This document shows positions 17,482-26,634 of a DNA stretch of 64,000 nucleotides, in pieces. Every line of letters begins with the position of its first letter. The first letter of the stretch is position 1. The stretch comes from Sphingomonas sp. GTDB taxonomy: Bacteria; Pseudomonadota; Alphaproteobacteria; Sphingomonadales; Sphingomonadaceae. The translations under genes and the position numbers were made by a program. The DNA lies in assembly GCA_003248865.1 (NCBI GenBank), contig QFPK01000004.1, positions 1-64,000 on the forward strand, written 5' to 3'. The notes below the pieces were generated by a model. It did no database searches, was not told the origin of the DNA, and worked only from the letters and a program-made list of their open reading frames with translations.

Positions 17482-18159
17482 ATGTCCATGATTCGCCTGC
17501 CTCTTGTTGCAGCCATGCTGCTCGCCGCCGCTCCCCTTGTTGCGCAGCAGGCCGAAGCGCCGCCTGCACCGGCCGCCGCGCCCGAGGCGGCCCAGCCTGA
17601 GAAGACGGTGCCCGAGAAGGCGGCGCCGGAAAAGCAGTGGAAGACGGAGCGGGTGAAGCTGCAGACGGCGGAAGGGCCGATCGTGCTGGAGCTGGAGGTG
17701 GAGCGGGCGCCGGCCACCTCGGCCAATTTCCTGAAATATGTGGACCAGAAGAAGTTCGATGGAATCACCTTCTACCGGGCGCTGACCTTTCCCGGCCGCG
17801 CCGATCTGGGGCTGATCCAGGGCGGCCAGCGCGACCAGAAGAAGTTGCTGCCGGCAATCGCGCATGAGCCGACCAGCAAGACCGGCCTTTCCAACCGCGA
17901 TGGCGCCATCGCGATGGCGCGGGGCGCGCCCGGCAGCGCGCAGGCCGATTTCTTCATCATCATGGGCGATCTTTCCACGCTGGATGCCAGCCCCAAGGAT
18001 CCGGGCTTCGCCGTGTTCGGCCGCGTGGTGGAAGGAATGGACGTGGTGAAGAAGATCGTCGCCGCGCCGGTTTCCGCGACCGAAGGTGTCGGCGCGATGA
18101 AGGGGCAGATGATCGCGAAGCCTGTGCCGATCACCACGGCGCGCCGCGTTCCCAAATGA
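17482..18159 (+). CDS. Exported cyclophilin-type peptidyl-prolyl cis-trans isomerase
   Basis: 225 residues: a signal peptide (LPLVAAMLLAAAPLVAQQ), a Pro/Ala/Glu-rich linker to about residue 50, then the cyclophilin domain. Recognisable motifs are GPIVLELEVERAPATSANFLKYV, FDGITFYRAL, LIQGG, GAIAMARGAPGSAQADFFI and PGFAVFGRVVEGMDVV. It should assist protein folding in the periplasm. ATG codons at 17482 and 17488 are both possible starts. It precedes mnmC on the same strand by about 24 bases. Confidence 0.93.
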   Translation: MSMIRLPLVAAMLLAAAPLVAQQAEAPPAPAAAPEAAQPEKTVPEKAAPEKQWKTERVKLQTAEGPIVLELEVERAPATSANFLKYVDQKKFDGITFYRALTFPGRADLGLIQGGQRDQKKLLPAIAHEPTSKTGLSNRDGAIAMARGAPGSAQADFFIIMGDLSTLDASPKDPGFAVFGRVVEGMDVVKKIVAAPVSATEGVGAMKGQMIAKPVPITTARRVPK

Positions 18160-18183
18160 TCCGGCCCAAGTGATGACAGGCAC

Positions 18184-19917
18184 ATGAGCGAAACCGACCC
18201 GGGCGCCGCCTGGGACGGGGAGACGCTGATGTCGGCGCGGTTCGGGGATGTGTATGCCTCGCGCTCGGGCGCGCTGGCGCAGAGCCGGGCGGTGTTTCTG
18301 GGCGGGTGCGGCCTGCCCGGGCGCTGGCAGGGGCGACGGCGCTTCACGGTGGCGGAACTCGGGTTCGGCACGGGGCTCAACATGCTGGCCGTGCTGGATG
18401 AATGGGCGCGAAGCCGCCCGCCGGGCGCGACGCTGCACCTCTTTTCGATCGAGGGCTTCCCGCTGGCGAGGGCAGATGCCGCCCGCGCGCTGGCGGGCTT
18501 CCCGGAACTTGCCGGTCTGGCCGCCCAACTTCTGGGGCAATGGCCGGGCGGCGCGTGCGGGCTGCACCGGATCGAGTTTCCGGAGTTGGGCGCGACCCTC
18601 GATCTCGCCATCGAGGATGTGGGAACGGCGCTTTCGGGCTGGCAGGGCCGGGCGGACGCCTGGTTCCTCGACGGCTTCTCGCCGGCGAAGAACCCCGGGA
18701 TGTGGTCGCCCGAGATCCTCGCACTGGTCGGGGCGCGCAGCGCGCCCGGCGCGCGGGCCGCCACATGGTCGGTCGCGGGCTCCGTGCGGCGCGGGCTGGC
18801 GGCCGCCGGCTTCACGGTGGACCGGCTGCCCGGCTTCACCGGCAAGCGAGAGCGGCTGGAGGCGTATCTGCCGGGAGTGGCGGGTGATCCGCCCAACCCG
18901 CGCGTCGCCGTCATCGGCGCCGGGATCGCGGGGGCCGCCTTGGCGCTGGCGCTGCGCGATCTGGGCATCGAGCCGAGCATCTTCGCCGATGGCCCGATGG
19001 CGTCGGGCAACCCCGCCGCGCTGGTGTCGCCCCGGCTGGCGGCGGGCAGCGAGGCAGGGGCGGCGTTGCATGCGTTGGCGTTTCGGCGCGCGGTGGAGCG
19101 GATCGAACGGACAGCGCCCGACTCGGTGATCGCGCGCGGGGTCCAGAGGCTGCTGAAGCCGTCGGAGGTCGAGCGCGCGGACGCTTCCATAGCCTCAGGC
19201 CTGTTTCCCGCTGACAGCCTGCGGCGGGATGGCGATGTCCTGCATCTTCGCGATGCGCTGGTCGTCTCTCCGCAGCGACTGTTGGGCGCCTGGCTTGGAG
19301 CGGTTCGCCCGCTGGCTGTGAATGAGATCGCACGCGTGGACGGCGGCTGGCTGGTGCAGGGCGAAGGTCCGTTCGATGCAGTCGTCGTCGCGGCGGGGTT
19401 CGGCAGTGCCGTTTTGGGAGACTTGCCGCTGCGCCCGATCCGGGGGCAGGTGACGATCGCAAACGTTCCGCTGACAGATACGCCGACAAGCTGGGGCGGC
19501 TATCTGATCCCGACGGATAATGGCTTGCTGTTCGGTGCCACGCACGGCCGGGGTGATGCGGACGCCGGAATTCGGGGCGAGGATCAGACGCGCAATCTGG
19601 AAACGCTCGCGCGCGTCCGGCCGGAGCTTGCGGCGGAGCTGTCGGCCATGACGCTGGGTGCAGTCGCAGGTGTGCGTGCCGTGGCGGGAGACCATCAGCC
19701 GGTCGCGGGTGCGCTGGGCGACGGGTTGTTCGCGCTGGGTGCGTTCGGCGGGCGCGGTTTTGCGTTGGCCCCCCTGCTGGCGGAATATGTGGCGGCGCTG
19801 ATTGCAGGCACGCCCTCTCCGCTGACAGCGGCTATGGCGCGGCTTGTGACGCCGACACGATTCGCGCCCAGGGCGGGTTCTTCAGCTGCTCGGCCAGCCA
19901 GTTCATCAGCAGCCTGA
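18184..19917 (+). CDS. mnmC: Bifunctional tRNA 5-(methyl)aminomethyl-2-thiouridine modification enzyme MnmC
   Basis: MnmC completes the wobble-uridine modification mnm5s2U34. The N-terminal half (about 1-230) is the SAM-dependent methyltransferase, with AELGFGTGLNMLAVLDEW as SAM motif and WFLDGFSPAKNPGMW. The C-terminal half (about 240-570) is the FAD-dependent oxidoreductase that removes the carboxymethyl group, with the dinucleotide motif VAVIGAGIAGAALALAL and GAFGGRGFALAPLLAEY. The last 25 or so residues, a Ser/Ala/Arg tail, are read antisense to the convergent lysR gene over 86 bases and are probably not part of the fold. Confidence 0.93.
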   Translation: MSETDPGAAWDGETLMSARFGDVYASRSGALAQSRAVFLGGCGLPGRWQGRRRFTVAELGFGTGLNMLAVLDEWARSRPPGATLHLFSIEGFPLARADAARALAGFPELAGLAAQLLGQWPGGACGLHRIEFPELGATLDLAIEDVGTALSGWQGRADAWFLDGFSPAKNPGMWSPEILALVGARSAPGARAATWSVAGSVRRGLAAAGFTVDRLPGFTGKRERLEAYLPGVAGDPPNPRVAVIGAGIAGAALALALRDLGIEPSIFADGPMASGNPAALVSPRLAAGSEAGAALHALAFRRAVERIERTAPDSVIARGVQRLLKPSEVERADASIASGLFPADSLRRDGDVLHLRDALVVSPQRLLGAWLGAVRPLAVNEIARVDGGWLVQGEGPFDAVVVAAGFGSAVLGDLPLRPIRGQVTIANVPLTDTPTSWGGYLIPTDNGLLFGATHGRGDADAGIRGEDQTRNLETLARVRPELAAELSAMTLGAVAGVRAVAGDHQPVAGALGDGLFALGAFGGRGFALAPLLAEYVAALIAGTPSPLTAAMARLVTPTRFAPRAGSSAARPASSSAA

Positions 19918-20767
19918 CCCGCAAGGGGCGCAGCGGACTGGGCGGCGTGATCATATAAAGGCCCAAGGGCGGGGGCCGCCAGTCACACAGCAGCGCCTCC
20001 AGCCGGCCTTCGGCGATCAGGTCCGCCACGAGGAAGTCCGGCTGCAGCGCGATCCCCGCGCCGGCAAGGCAGGGCGGATTCAGCGAACTGCCGCTGTTGG
20101 CCCTGAGCGGGCCGGACACGGTGACGCTGTAATCGGCGCCTTCCGGCCCCGCGAAGCGCCAGACATCGGGCGGCGACACATTGGTGTAGAGCAGGCACTG
20201 ATGCTTCCCGAGGTCCGCCGGATGCAGCGGCCGCCCATGGGCCTGGATATAGGCGGGGCTGGCCACTGCCATCCGCTCCACGCTGCACAGCCGTCGCGCG
20301 ATCAGGCTGGAGTCGGCGAGCTGGCCGATCCTGAGCACGATGTCATGGCCGGAGGCGACGATGTCGACCCGGGCATCATCCAGGCTGAGATCGATGGAAA
20401 CCTGCGGGTAGGCGGCGAGGAAGCCGGGCAGCAGCGGCGCGATATGGGCGCGGCCGAAATCCAGCGGCGCCGCCAGCCGGATGGTGCCGGCGGGCAGGGT
20501 GGTCGCCTCGCCCAGCCGCTCTTCCATGCGCTGCGCGGACAGCACAAGCGCCTGCGCCTCGCCCAGCGCTTCCTCGCCGAGTGCCGAGAGCGACAGGCGG
20601 CGGGAGGTGCGGTGGAACAGCGCTGCGCCCAACCGCTCTTCCAGCCGGGCTACCGCGCGGGAGACGGTTGGCACCGAAAGGTTCCGTGCCCGCGCCGCGC
20701 CCGCGAAGCTGCCGGCTTCCGCCACGGCGACGAACAGGTCCCAGGCTTCGAAATCGGGAACATCCAT
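19832..20767 (-). CDS. LysR family transcriptional regulator
   Basis: 311 residues: an N-terminal winged helix-turn-helix (about 1-60, FVAVAEAGSFAGAARARNLSVPTVSRAVARLEERLGAALFHRT) and the periplasmic-binding-like effector domain (about 90-300). It is divergent from the pirin gene, the classical arrangement for a LysR regulator and its target. The start at 20767 has AAAGGAA at good distance; an ATG 30 bases upstream is possible. The effector cannot be named from sequence. The 3' end overlaps mnmC by 86 bases. Confidence 0.92.
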   Translation of the reverse strand: MDVPDFEAWDLFVAVAEAGSFAGAARARNLSVPTVSRAVARLEERLGAALFHRTSRRLSLSALGEEALGEAQALVLSAQRMEERLGEATTLPAGTIRLAAPLDFGRAHIAPLLPGFLAAYPQVSIDLSLDDARVDIVASGHDIVLRIGQLADSSLIARRLCSVERMAVASPAYIQAHGRPLHPADLGKHQCLLYTNVSPPDVWRFAGPEGADYSVTVSGPLRANSGSSLNPPCLAGAGIALQPDFLVADLIAEGRLEALLCDWRPPPLGLYMITPPSPLRPLRVRLLMNWLAEQLKNPPWARIVSASQAAP

Positions 20768-20910
20768 TCTTGAAACGATTCCTTTCGATCCTTCCACTTT
20801 TCTAACGCAAGGGCCGGTCTAAATGAAGGGGCGTTCAATCGCTTCGGCGAGACGCCCTCCCCAATGGGATAACCTCCCAAACGGGTCGGGCGAAGAAAGG
20901 AGATCATCCA
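20768..20910. promoter_or_regulatory. Divergent control region between lysR and pirin genes
   Basis: 143 bases between the two start codons must hold both promoters and probably the LysR operator. An inverted repeat GGGCGT-N17-ACGCCC spans 20829-20857. A clear ribosome-binding site (AAAGGAG) precedes the pirin ATG. I could not fix -35/-10 boxes or a T-N11-A site with confidence. Confidence 0.45.
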
Positions 20911-21609
20911 ATGATCGAAGTTCGTCCCTTTGCGTCGCTGGGTGCCGCCAACCATGGCTGGCTGGATGCGCACCATCACTTCAGCTTCGCCAATTATTAT
21001 GAGCCCGCCCGCATGGGCTGGGGCGCAATCCGGGTGTGGAACGATGACACCATCGCCCCGCAATCCGGCTTCCCGCCGCACCCGCACAAGGACATGGAAA
21101 TCATCACCTATGTCCGCAAGGGCGCGATCACCCATGAAGACAGCATGGGCAACCGCGGCCGTACCGAAGCGGGCGATGTGCAGGTGATGAGCGCCGGAAC
21201 CGGCGTGCGCCATGCGGAATACAATCTGGAAGACGAGGAAACCACGCTGTTCCAAATCTGGATCATGCCGGAAGAGCAGAATGCGAAGCCGGCCTGGGGT
21301 GCGCGGCCCTTCCCCAAGGGCGACCGTGCGGGTTCCTTCGTGCCGCTGGCCAGCGGCATGGGCGATGCCGGTGCGCTGCCGATCCAGACGCCCGCCAAGG
21401 TGCTGGGCGCCACGCTGAAGGCGGGCAGCAGCACGACCTATCGGCTGGAGCCCGGCCGTGTCGGCTATCTGGTCGGTGCGGAAGGCAAGTACCGGATCAA
21501 CGGGCAGGACGTGAATGCCCGCGATGGCGTCGCCATCCGCGATGTCGAAACCCTCACCATCGAGGCGCTCGAGGACAGCGAACTCGTCCTTGTCGACGCC
21601 CTGAAGTGA
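20911..21609 (+). CDS. Pirin family protein (YhhW-like)
   Basis: 232 residues with the bicupin pirin fold. The N-terminal cupin holds the metal ligands in FPPHPHKDMEIITYVRKGAITHEDSMGN (two His) and GTGVRHAEYN (His) plus a glutamate. Members of this subfamily include quercetin 2,3-dioxygenases, but most pirins have no proven substrate. Expression is probably set by the divergent LysR regulator, and wrbA follows after an intrinsic terminator. Together they suggest a quinone or flavonoid stress response; that role is inferred. Confidence 0.9.
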   Translation: MIEVRPFASLGAANHGWLDAHHHFSFANYYEPARMGWGAIRVWNDDTIAPQSGFPPHPHKDMEIITYVRKGAITHEDSMGNRGRTEAGDVQVMSAGTGVRHAEYNLEDEETTLFQIWIMPEEQNAKPAWGARPFPKGDRAGSFVPLASGMGDAGALPIQTPAKVLGATLKAGSSTTYRLEPGRVGYLVGAEGKYRINGQDVNARDGVAIRDVETLTIEALEDSELVLVDALK

Positions 21610-21615
21610 CCAGCC

Positions 21616-21656
21616 GAGGCCCTGCCCCTTTCCCGGGGCAGGGCCTCTTTTTCGTT
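21616..21656 (+). terminator. Strong intrinsic terminator after the pirin gene
   Basis: A perfect 13-bp GC-rich stem (arms 21616-21628 and 21635-21647) with a six-base loop is followed at once by a T-rich run (TTTTTCGTTTTCG). It lies six bases after the pirin stop and ahead of the wrbA ribosome-binding site, so wrbA is either read through or has its own promoter overlapping this region. Confidence 0.9.
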
Positions 21657-21683
21657 TTCGTTGCAAGATAAAGGAGCAGTGAA

Positions 21684-22283
21684 ATGACCAAGGTTCTCGT
21701 TCTTTACTATTCGTCCTACGGCCACCTCGAAACCATGGCGGAAGCCGTTGCCGAAGGCGCCCGTTCCGCCGGTGCCGAAGCTGTCGTGAAGCGCGTGCCC
21801 GAACTGGTGCCGGACGAAGTCGCCAAGGCCAGCCATTTCAAGCTGGACCAGAAGGCGCCCGTCGCCACCGTCGCCGAGCTGGAAGAATATGACGCCATCA
21901 TCGTCGGCGCGCCCACCCGCTTCGGCCGGGTTTCCAGCCAGATGGCGAACTTCTGGGATCAGACTGGCGGCCTGTGGTTCCAGGGCAAGCTGATCGGCAA
22001 GGTCGGCGCGGCCTTCACCAGCACCGCCACCCAGCACGGCGGCCAGGAAACCACGCTGTTCTCCATCCTCACCACGCTGCTGCACCATGGCATGGTGCTG
22101 ACCGGCCTGCCCTACAGCTTCCCCGGCCAGATGCGGAACGACGAGATCACCGGCGGCGCTCCCTATGGCGCGACCACCATCGCCAATGGAGACGGCAGCC
22201 GCCAGCCCAGCGAAACCGAGCTGGATGGCGCCCGCTTCCTGGGCAAGACCGCCGCGGAAGTGGCGACCAAGCTGACGGCCTGA
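21684..22283 (+). CDS. wrbA: NAD(P)H:quinone oxidoreductase WrbA
   Basis: WrbA is a tetrameric FMN flavodoxin-like enzyme that reduces quinones by two electrons. The 199-residue protein has the FMN phosphate-loop VLYYSSYGHLETMA, the IIVGAPTRFGRVSSQMANFWDQ motif, the STATQHGGQETTL stretch and GAPYGATTIA. Length is normal. It has a strong ribosome-binding site (AAGGAG). Neighbourhood with the LysR-pirin pair points to quinone or oxidative stress. Confidence 0.96.
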   Translation: MTKVLVLYYSSYGHLETMAEAVAEGARSAGAEAVVKRVPELVPDEVAKASHFKLDQKAPVATVAELEEYDAIIVGAPTRFGRVSSQMANFWDQTGGLWFQGKLIGKVGAAFTSTATQHGGQETTLFSILTTLLHHGMVLTGLPYSFPGQMRNDEITGGAPYGATTIANGDGSRQPSETELDGARFLGKTAAEVATKLTA

Positions 22284-22307
22284 GCCTGAGAGCTTTGATG
22301 TGACAGC

Positions 22308-22335
22308 CGGCCGCGGGGCACCAGCCCCGCGGCCG
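22308..22335 (+). terminator. Perfect 12-bp GC hairpin after wrbA
   Basis: CGGCCGCGGGGC-ACCA-GCCCCGCGGCCG forms a very stable hairpin 25 bases past the wrbA stop. It has no U-tract, so it is at best a pause or partial terminator, or a 3'-end stabiliser. Confidence 0.5.
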
Positions 22336-22373
22336 CGTTGCAACTCGGCCCCGGCCATGGCAGGATTCCAGCC

Positions 22374-23744
22374 GTGGAAGGGGCATTGCGATCCTTGGCG
22401 GCTGGCCGGAAGGTCGTGTCTCACCCGCAGCGCGCCATTCCGCTTGCCTTTCTGGCCGGGATCGCTGTCGGAACGCTGCTGTTGGCGCTGCCCGTTGCCC
22501 GCGCTGGCGGTCTGTCCGGTGAAGGCGGTGCGCCCCTGATCGTCGCGCTGTTCACTGCGACATCGGCCTTCTGCGTCACCGGCCTCACCATCGTCGATAC
22601 CCCCAGCTACTGGTCGCCGTTCGGCCATGTGGTGTTGCTGTTGCTCGCGCAGATCGGCGGCATCGGCATCATGACGGGCGCGACGCTGCTGGGGCTGCTC
22701 GTCACCCGCCAGCTTCGCCTGAAGAACCAGCTTCTCGCGCAAAGCGAGATGAAGCGACTCGATCTCGGCGACGTCCGCCTTGTCCTCAGGCTGGTGCTGC
22801 GTGTCACGCTGGCCACCGAAGCCATCCTTGCCGTCTGGCTGGCGCTCCGCTTCTGGCACTATGGCCTGCCCTTTTCCGAAAGCCTCTGGCACGGCCTGTT
22901 CCATGCGGTCATGGCCTATGTGAACGCAGGCTTTTCCACCTTGCCCGGCGGTCTGGCGGCGCATGGTGGGGACTGGCTGCTGGCGACTCCGCTGATGATC
23001 GGGGTGATCATGGGCGGCATCGGCTTTCCGGTGCTGCTGGAACTGCACCGGGAATGGCGCAAGCCCCAGGGCTGGTCGATCCACACCAAGCTCACGCTGT
23101 GGGGCAGCCTTGGCCTCATCCTGATCGGCATGGCGGCGACCATCGGCTTCGAATGGGGAAACCCCGCCACGCTGGGCGGTGCAGGCCTGTCTGAAAAGCT
23201 GCTGGGCGGGCTGTTCCATTCGGTGATGACACGCTCGGGCGGTTTCAGCCTGCACGATCCCGGCGCGATGGGGCCGGACACGCTGCTGATCTCGTCGGCG
23301 CTGATGTTGGTAGGTGGCGGCAGCGCCTCCACGGCTGGAGGTATTCGCGTCACCACCTTCCTGCTGCTGGGCTTTGTGGTTCTCAGCGAGATTCGGGGGG
23401 ATCGCGATTCGGTCGCCTTCCGTCGCCGCATCTGCCCGGACGTACAGCGTCAGGCCGTTACGGTGGCGTTGACGGCCGTGGGCGTGGTCTCGCTCGCGCT
23501 GCTGGTGCTGGCCAGCTTCGTGAAGGCGCCTGTCGAGCGCATCATGTTCGAAGTGATCTCGGCCTTTGCCACGGCCGGGCTTTCCGTTGGGCTTGCCGCC
23601 CAGATGCCGCCGGCCGGGCAGCTGATCCTTGTGCTGGTGATGTATGTGGGCCGGGTCGGCATCGTCTCGCTGGCCGCCTCGCTCGCGGCGCCGGCCCGCT
23701 ATGCACCGATCCGTTATCCAGAGGAGAAACCGATTGTCGGCTGA
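22374..23744 (+). CDS. trkH: Trk/Ktr-type potassium uptake protein, membrane subunit
   Basis: 456 residues. TrkH/KtrB is the potassium-translocating subunit built from four M1-P-M2 repeats. Pore-loop sequences are visible: TSAFCVTGLTIVDT, HAVMAYVNAGFSTLPGG, HSVMTRSGGFSLHD and EVISAFATAGLSVGL. A GTG at 22374 with AGGA seven bases upstream is the most likely start; a TTG at 22338 is an alternative. The gene overlaps trkA by 11 bases. With trkA it forms a complete two-part uptake system. Confidence 0.92.
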   Translation: MEGALRSLAAGRKVVSHPQRAIPLAFLAGIAVGTLLLALPVARAGGLSGEGGAPLIVALFTATSAFCVTGLTIVDTPSYWSPFGHVVLLLLAQIGGIGIMTGATLLGLLVTRQLRLKNQLLAQSEMKRLDLGDVRLVLRLVLRVTLATEAILAVWLALRFWHYGLPFSESLWHGLFHAVMAYVNAGFSTLPGGLAAHGGDWLLATPLMIGVIMGGIGFPVLLELHREWRKPQGWSIHTKLTLWGSLGLILIGMAATIGFEWGNPATLGGAGLSEKLLGGLFHSVMTRSGGFSLHDPGAMGPDTLLISSALMLVGGGSASTAGGIRVTTFLLLGFVVLSEIRGDRDSVAFRRRICPDVQRQAVTVALTAVGVVSLALLVLASFVKAPVERIMFEVISAFATAGLSVGLAAQMPPAGQLILVLVMYVGRVGIVSLAASLAAPARYAPIRYPEEKPIVG

Positions 23745-24405
23745 AAAACCGAAGGCTGCCCCACCGGTGATGGTGATCGGCCTGGGCCGTTTCGGCACCG
23801 CCGTCGCCCGCTCGCTGACGCGGGTGGGCCATGAAGTGCTGGGGGTCGATCAGGACATGACCGTGGTGCAGTCCCTCTCTGAAGAGCTGACCCATGTTGT
23901 GCAGGCGGACACCACCAACCCCGCCGCGCTTCGCAAGCTGGGAGCGGGAGAGATGGAGCATGCGGTCGTCGGCATCGGGTCCGACATCGAAGCCAGCGTG
24001 TTGACCGTCGTTGCGCTGGCGGATGCCGGCTGCCGCGACATCTGGGCCAAGGCCGTGAACGCCAACCATGGCCGCATCCTGGAACGGGTGGGCGCCACCC
24101 ATGTCGTCTTTCCCGAAGCCGAAATGGGCGAACGCGTCGCCCATATGGTGACGGGCAAGATGATCGACTTCATCGAATTCGACGATGGTTTCGCCATCGT
24201 GAAGACCCGCGTTCCGCGCTTCATGGCGGGCAAGACGCTGCTGCAGACCGATGTACGCAAGCAGTATGGCGTCACCATCGTGGGCGTGAAACGGCCGCGC
24301 GAGCCCTTCATCCAGGCCGTGCCGGACACCGTCGTCTATCTGTCCGACCTGCTGATCGTCTCGGGCCCGACGGCCGGTGTGGAGCGGTTTGCGGCGCTGA
24401 CCTGA
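23734..24405 (+). CDS. trkA: Trk/Ktr-type potassium uptake regulator (RCK domains)
   Basis: 223 residues from a TTG start with GAGGAG seven bases upstream. It has an N-terminal RCK/NAD-binding Rossmann domain (VMVIGLGRFGTAVARSL, then VDQD as the acidic end of strand 2) and a C-terminal TrkA-C domain (VYLSDLLIVSG). It is the single-RCK KtrA type rather than the duplicated E. coli TrkA. The cytoplasmic ring gates TrkH in response to nucleotides. Overlap with trkH indicates coupled translation. Confidence 0.92.
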   Translation: MSAEKPKAAPPVMVIGLGRFGTAVARSLTRVGHEVLGVDQDMTVVQSLSEELTHVVQADTTNPAALRKLGAGEMEHAVVGIGSDIEASVLTVVALADAGCRDIWAKAVNANHGRILERVGATHVVFPEAEMGERVAHMVTGKMIDFIEFDDGFAIVKTRVPRFMAGKTLLQTDVRKQYGVTIVGVKRPREPFIQAVPDTVVYLSDLLIVSGPTAGVERFAALT

Positions 24406-24454
24406 GGGCTTTCTGTAGCAGGTGTCGTATCGCTCCGCTGCGGGACCAAGAGAA

Positions 24455-26518
24455 TCAGCCGAACGTACGCTTCAAGGTGAGCGAAGGGGTGATGTGCTCC
24501 TGCCGTTTGCGGTGTTCGCGCATCACCGGGTCCGTGCTGGACCGGTCCGGGCTGAAGAAGGTGCGTTCGCGGTAGAAGTTCACGTCCAGCAGGTTTTCCG
24601 CGCGCAGGGTGAGGATGGTGCGGCTGTCGGGGCGGTATTCGGCGAAGGCTTCGACATAGGGGTTGCCGCGATAATTGCGGTCTTCCTCCGTGCGGCGGTA
24701 CTGGGTGGAGCCGGAGTTGGACCAGGTATCGAAGCCCCAGGCAAAGCGGCCCAGATCCTGCCGGAAGCCGACATCCAGCACCCACAGCGTATAGTTGGTG
24801 AAGTGGCGATTGCGGAGTGTGTAGGGGTCGCGAACGTTGGTATCGACGATGGAAAGCCGCATGGTGGCACGGCCGCCAGGGATGCCGAGGCTGGTGAGCG
24901 GCGCATCCATGTTCAGCCGCGCAATCTTCATTCGGCCGGAGCCGAGGTTGCCGGGTGCATCCAGTCCGTCTTCCATTGGCACACGATCCTGCACTTGCTG
25001 CACGAAGTTGATGCCCAGTTCGGCACGGATCACGCCGCTGCCCAGGAAGGGGCGTTCGGCGGTGGCGAGGAATTCCCACGCGCGCTGCGGGACCAGATCG
25101 GCGTTGCCGCCATTCACTCTCTCGTTCGAAAATTCGGCGAGGCTGATGAAGTCCCCGAAGTTCAGCTGGGCGACAGTGCGTTCAGCCCGCGCCTGCAACA
25201 GCCAGCGGCCGCTGCGCCAGTCCAGGCTGGCCCGGGGTTTCAGATAGGAGAGCGTGCGCTCGGCGTCCGCATCGCCGCTGACGGTCAGGCGGGAGCGTTC
25301 AAACGTGAGGCCGAAATCGGCGCGCAGGCCCGGCGCCAGCTGGCGCCCGAGATTCACGAACGGCTCCAGCCGGATTTCGCGCACCACGGCATTGGCGAGC
25401 GGAAGCGGAATTGGATATGTCCCGCCGTCGGCCAGAATGCCGGACAGCTCCACTTCGCTGTCCAGCCGGTTCAGCACGGCCTCGCCGCCGGCTTCGATGG
25501 ACCAGCCGTTGGCAGATGGCCGGGACCAGACGAGACGAACCACGCTTTCGGCGTCATTCGTGTTCTGCAGCTGCGACATGCCGCCCATCAGCAGATCGCC
25601 CACGCCGTTCAGCACCAGTTCCTCGCGATCCCGGCTGGTGCGGGTGGCGAGCAGGATCAGCTTCACGGAGCCGTCGCCCAGCGGCCGGGTGATGTCGCCG
25701 CCGAGCTCGAACTGGCGATAGCGGAAATCCTGCTCCAGCCTGTCATCACGCACGGTCCCGTTTGCTGGCTGCACATGATTGCTCTGCCACAGTCGGAAAC
25801 GGCCCTGCGCGTACCGCAGATTGAGGTTGGCGCGGCGATCCTCGCCATCCTCATGAGACCATCCCAACGACACATTGCCCTCGGGATCGTCATTGCCGTT
25901 GTGCTTGTCCCGGCGCTCCAGCAGCGTGCCGTCGGGCAGGCTGGTCAGGATGTCGGGGCCGAAATCGGTGAGTTCGTCATTGTTGTAGTCCGCCGCGATG
26001 CGGAAGCTGGATTGCCCGCGCTTCAGCAGCGCTGACGCCTTGCCGTCGGCGCGGACGCGGCCGACATAGGGGCGGCGCAGGCGCAGTTCGGTGGTGCCGG
26101 CCAGCCCGGAGTCGGCGGTGAGCACCAGGTTCAGCACCTGTGGCCGTCCGGCGAATTCGGCGCCGAAGCCGTCGCCCGGCCCCACCTCCACGCGCAGCAC
26201 GCGCGCGGCCGGAATCTGGGCGAGAATGGTTTCCAGACTGTCGCTCTTGGCGCTGGGGCGGGCGCCGTTGATCACCACATTGCCGGCGGCCTGGCCGAAG
26301 CCGCGCACGTCCTGATCGGTATCCTCCAGCCGGAAGCCGGGCACCCGCTGCACCACCTGCAACGCGCTGGTGGGCGCGAACTGGGTGAAGAAGGCGGCAT
26401 CATAGACGGTTCGTCCGCCCACCCGTTCCTGCGCATGGGCAGGCGTTGGGGCGGCAGCCATCGGGGCAAGAGCGAGGGTGAGGGGCAGAAGCCCCCGCCA
26501 GATGGCGAAGCCGGACAT
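24455..26518 (-). CDS. TonB-dependent outer-membrane receptor
   Basis: 687 residues: a signal peptide (GLLPLTLALAPMAAAPTPAHAQ), a short plug domain (VVQRVPGFRLEDTDQDVRGF, NVVINGARPS, ILRV-like VEVGPGDGFG) and a long beta-barrel with alternating aromatic strands, ending in phenylalanine-glycine (LKRTFG). There is no N-terminal STN signalling domain, so it is a plain transporter. The substrate is unknown. It lies 116 bases downstream of, and on the same strand as, the CinA-like and acyl-CoA synthetase genes. The ATG at 26518 begins the signal peptide; upstream in-frame sequence is not protein-like. Confidence 0.9.
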   Translation of the reverse strand: MSGFAIWRGLLPLTLALAPMAAAPTPAHAQERVGGRTVYDAAFFTQFAPTSALQVVQRVPGFRLEDTDQDVRGFGQAAGNVVINGARPSAKSDSLETILAQIPAARVLRVEVGPGDGFGAEFAGRPQVLNLVLTADSGLAGTTELRLRRPYVGRVRADGKASALLKRGQSSFRIAADYNNDELTDFGPDILTSLPDGTLLERRDKHNGNDDPEGNVSLGWSHEDGEDRRANLNLRYAQGRFRLWQSNHVQPANGTVRDDRLEQDFRYRQFELGGDITRPLGDGSVKLILLATRTSRDREELVLNGVGDLLMGGMSQLQNTNDAESVVRLVWSRPSANGWSIEAGGEAVLNRLDSEVELSGILADGGTYPIPLPLANAVVREIRLEPFVNLGRQLAPGLRADFGLTFERSRLTVSGDADAERTLSYLKPRASLDWRSGRWLLQARAERTVAQLNFGDFISLAEFSNERVNGGNADLVPQRAWEFLATAERPFLGSGVIRAELGINFVQQVQDRVPMEDGLDAPGNLGSGRMKIARLNMDAPLTSLGIPGGRATMRLSIVDTNVRDPYTLRNRHFTNYTLWVLDVGFRQDLGRFAWGFDTWSNSGSTQYRRTEEDRNYRGNPYVEAFAEYRPDSRTILTLRAENLLDVNFYRERTFFSPDRSSTDPVMREHRKRQEHITPSLTLKRTFG

Positions 26519-26634
26519 CGAGTGAAATTTCCCCAAGGAATGAAGTTCTTGTTGCAGGCTTGAAACCGCAATCCGGGGCCCGGGGCAAATGCAGTTCGAC
26601 AAAAGGCGTTGGTCGGAGGCGGATGGCGTATGCG

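Noticed and set aside
21465..23798. 777-codon open frame on the minus strand opposite wrbA and trkH
   Set aside because: It is composed of Gln/His/Arg-rich sequence antisense to two well-recognised genes.
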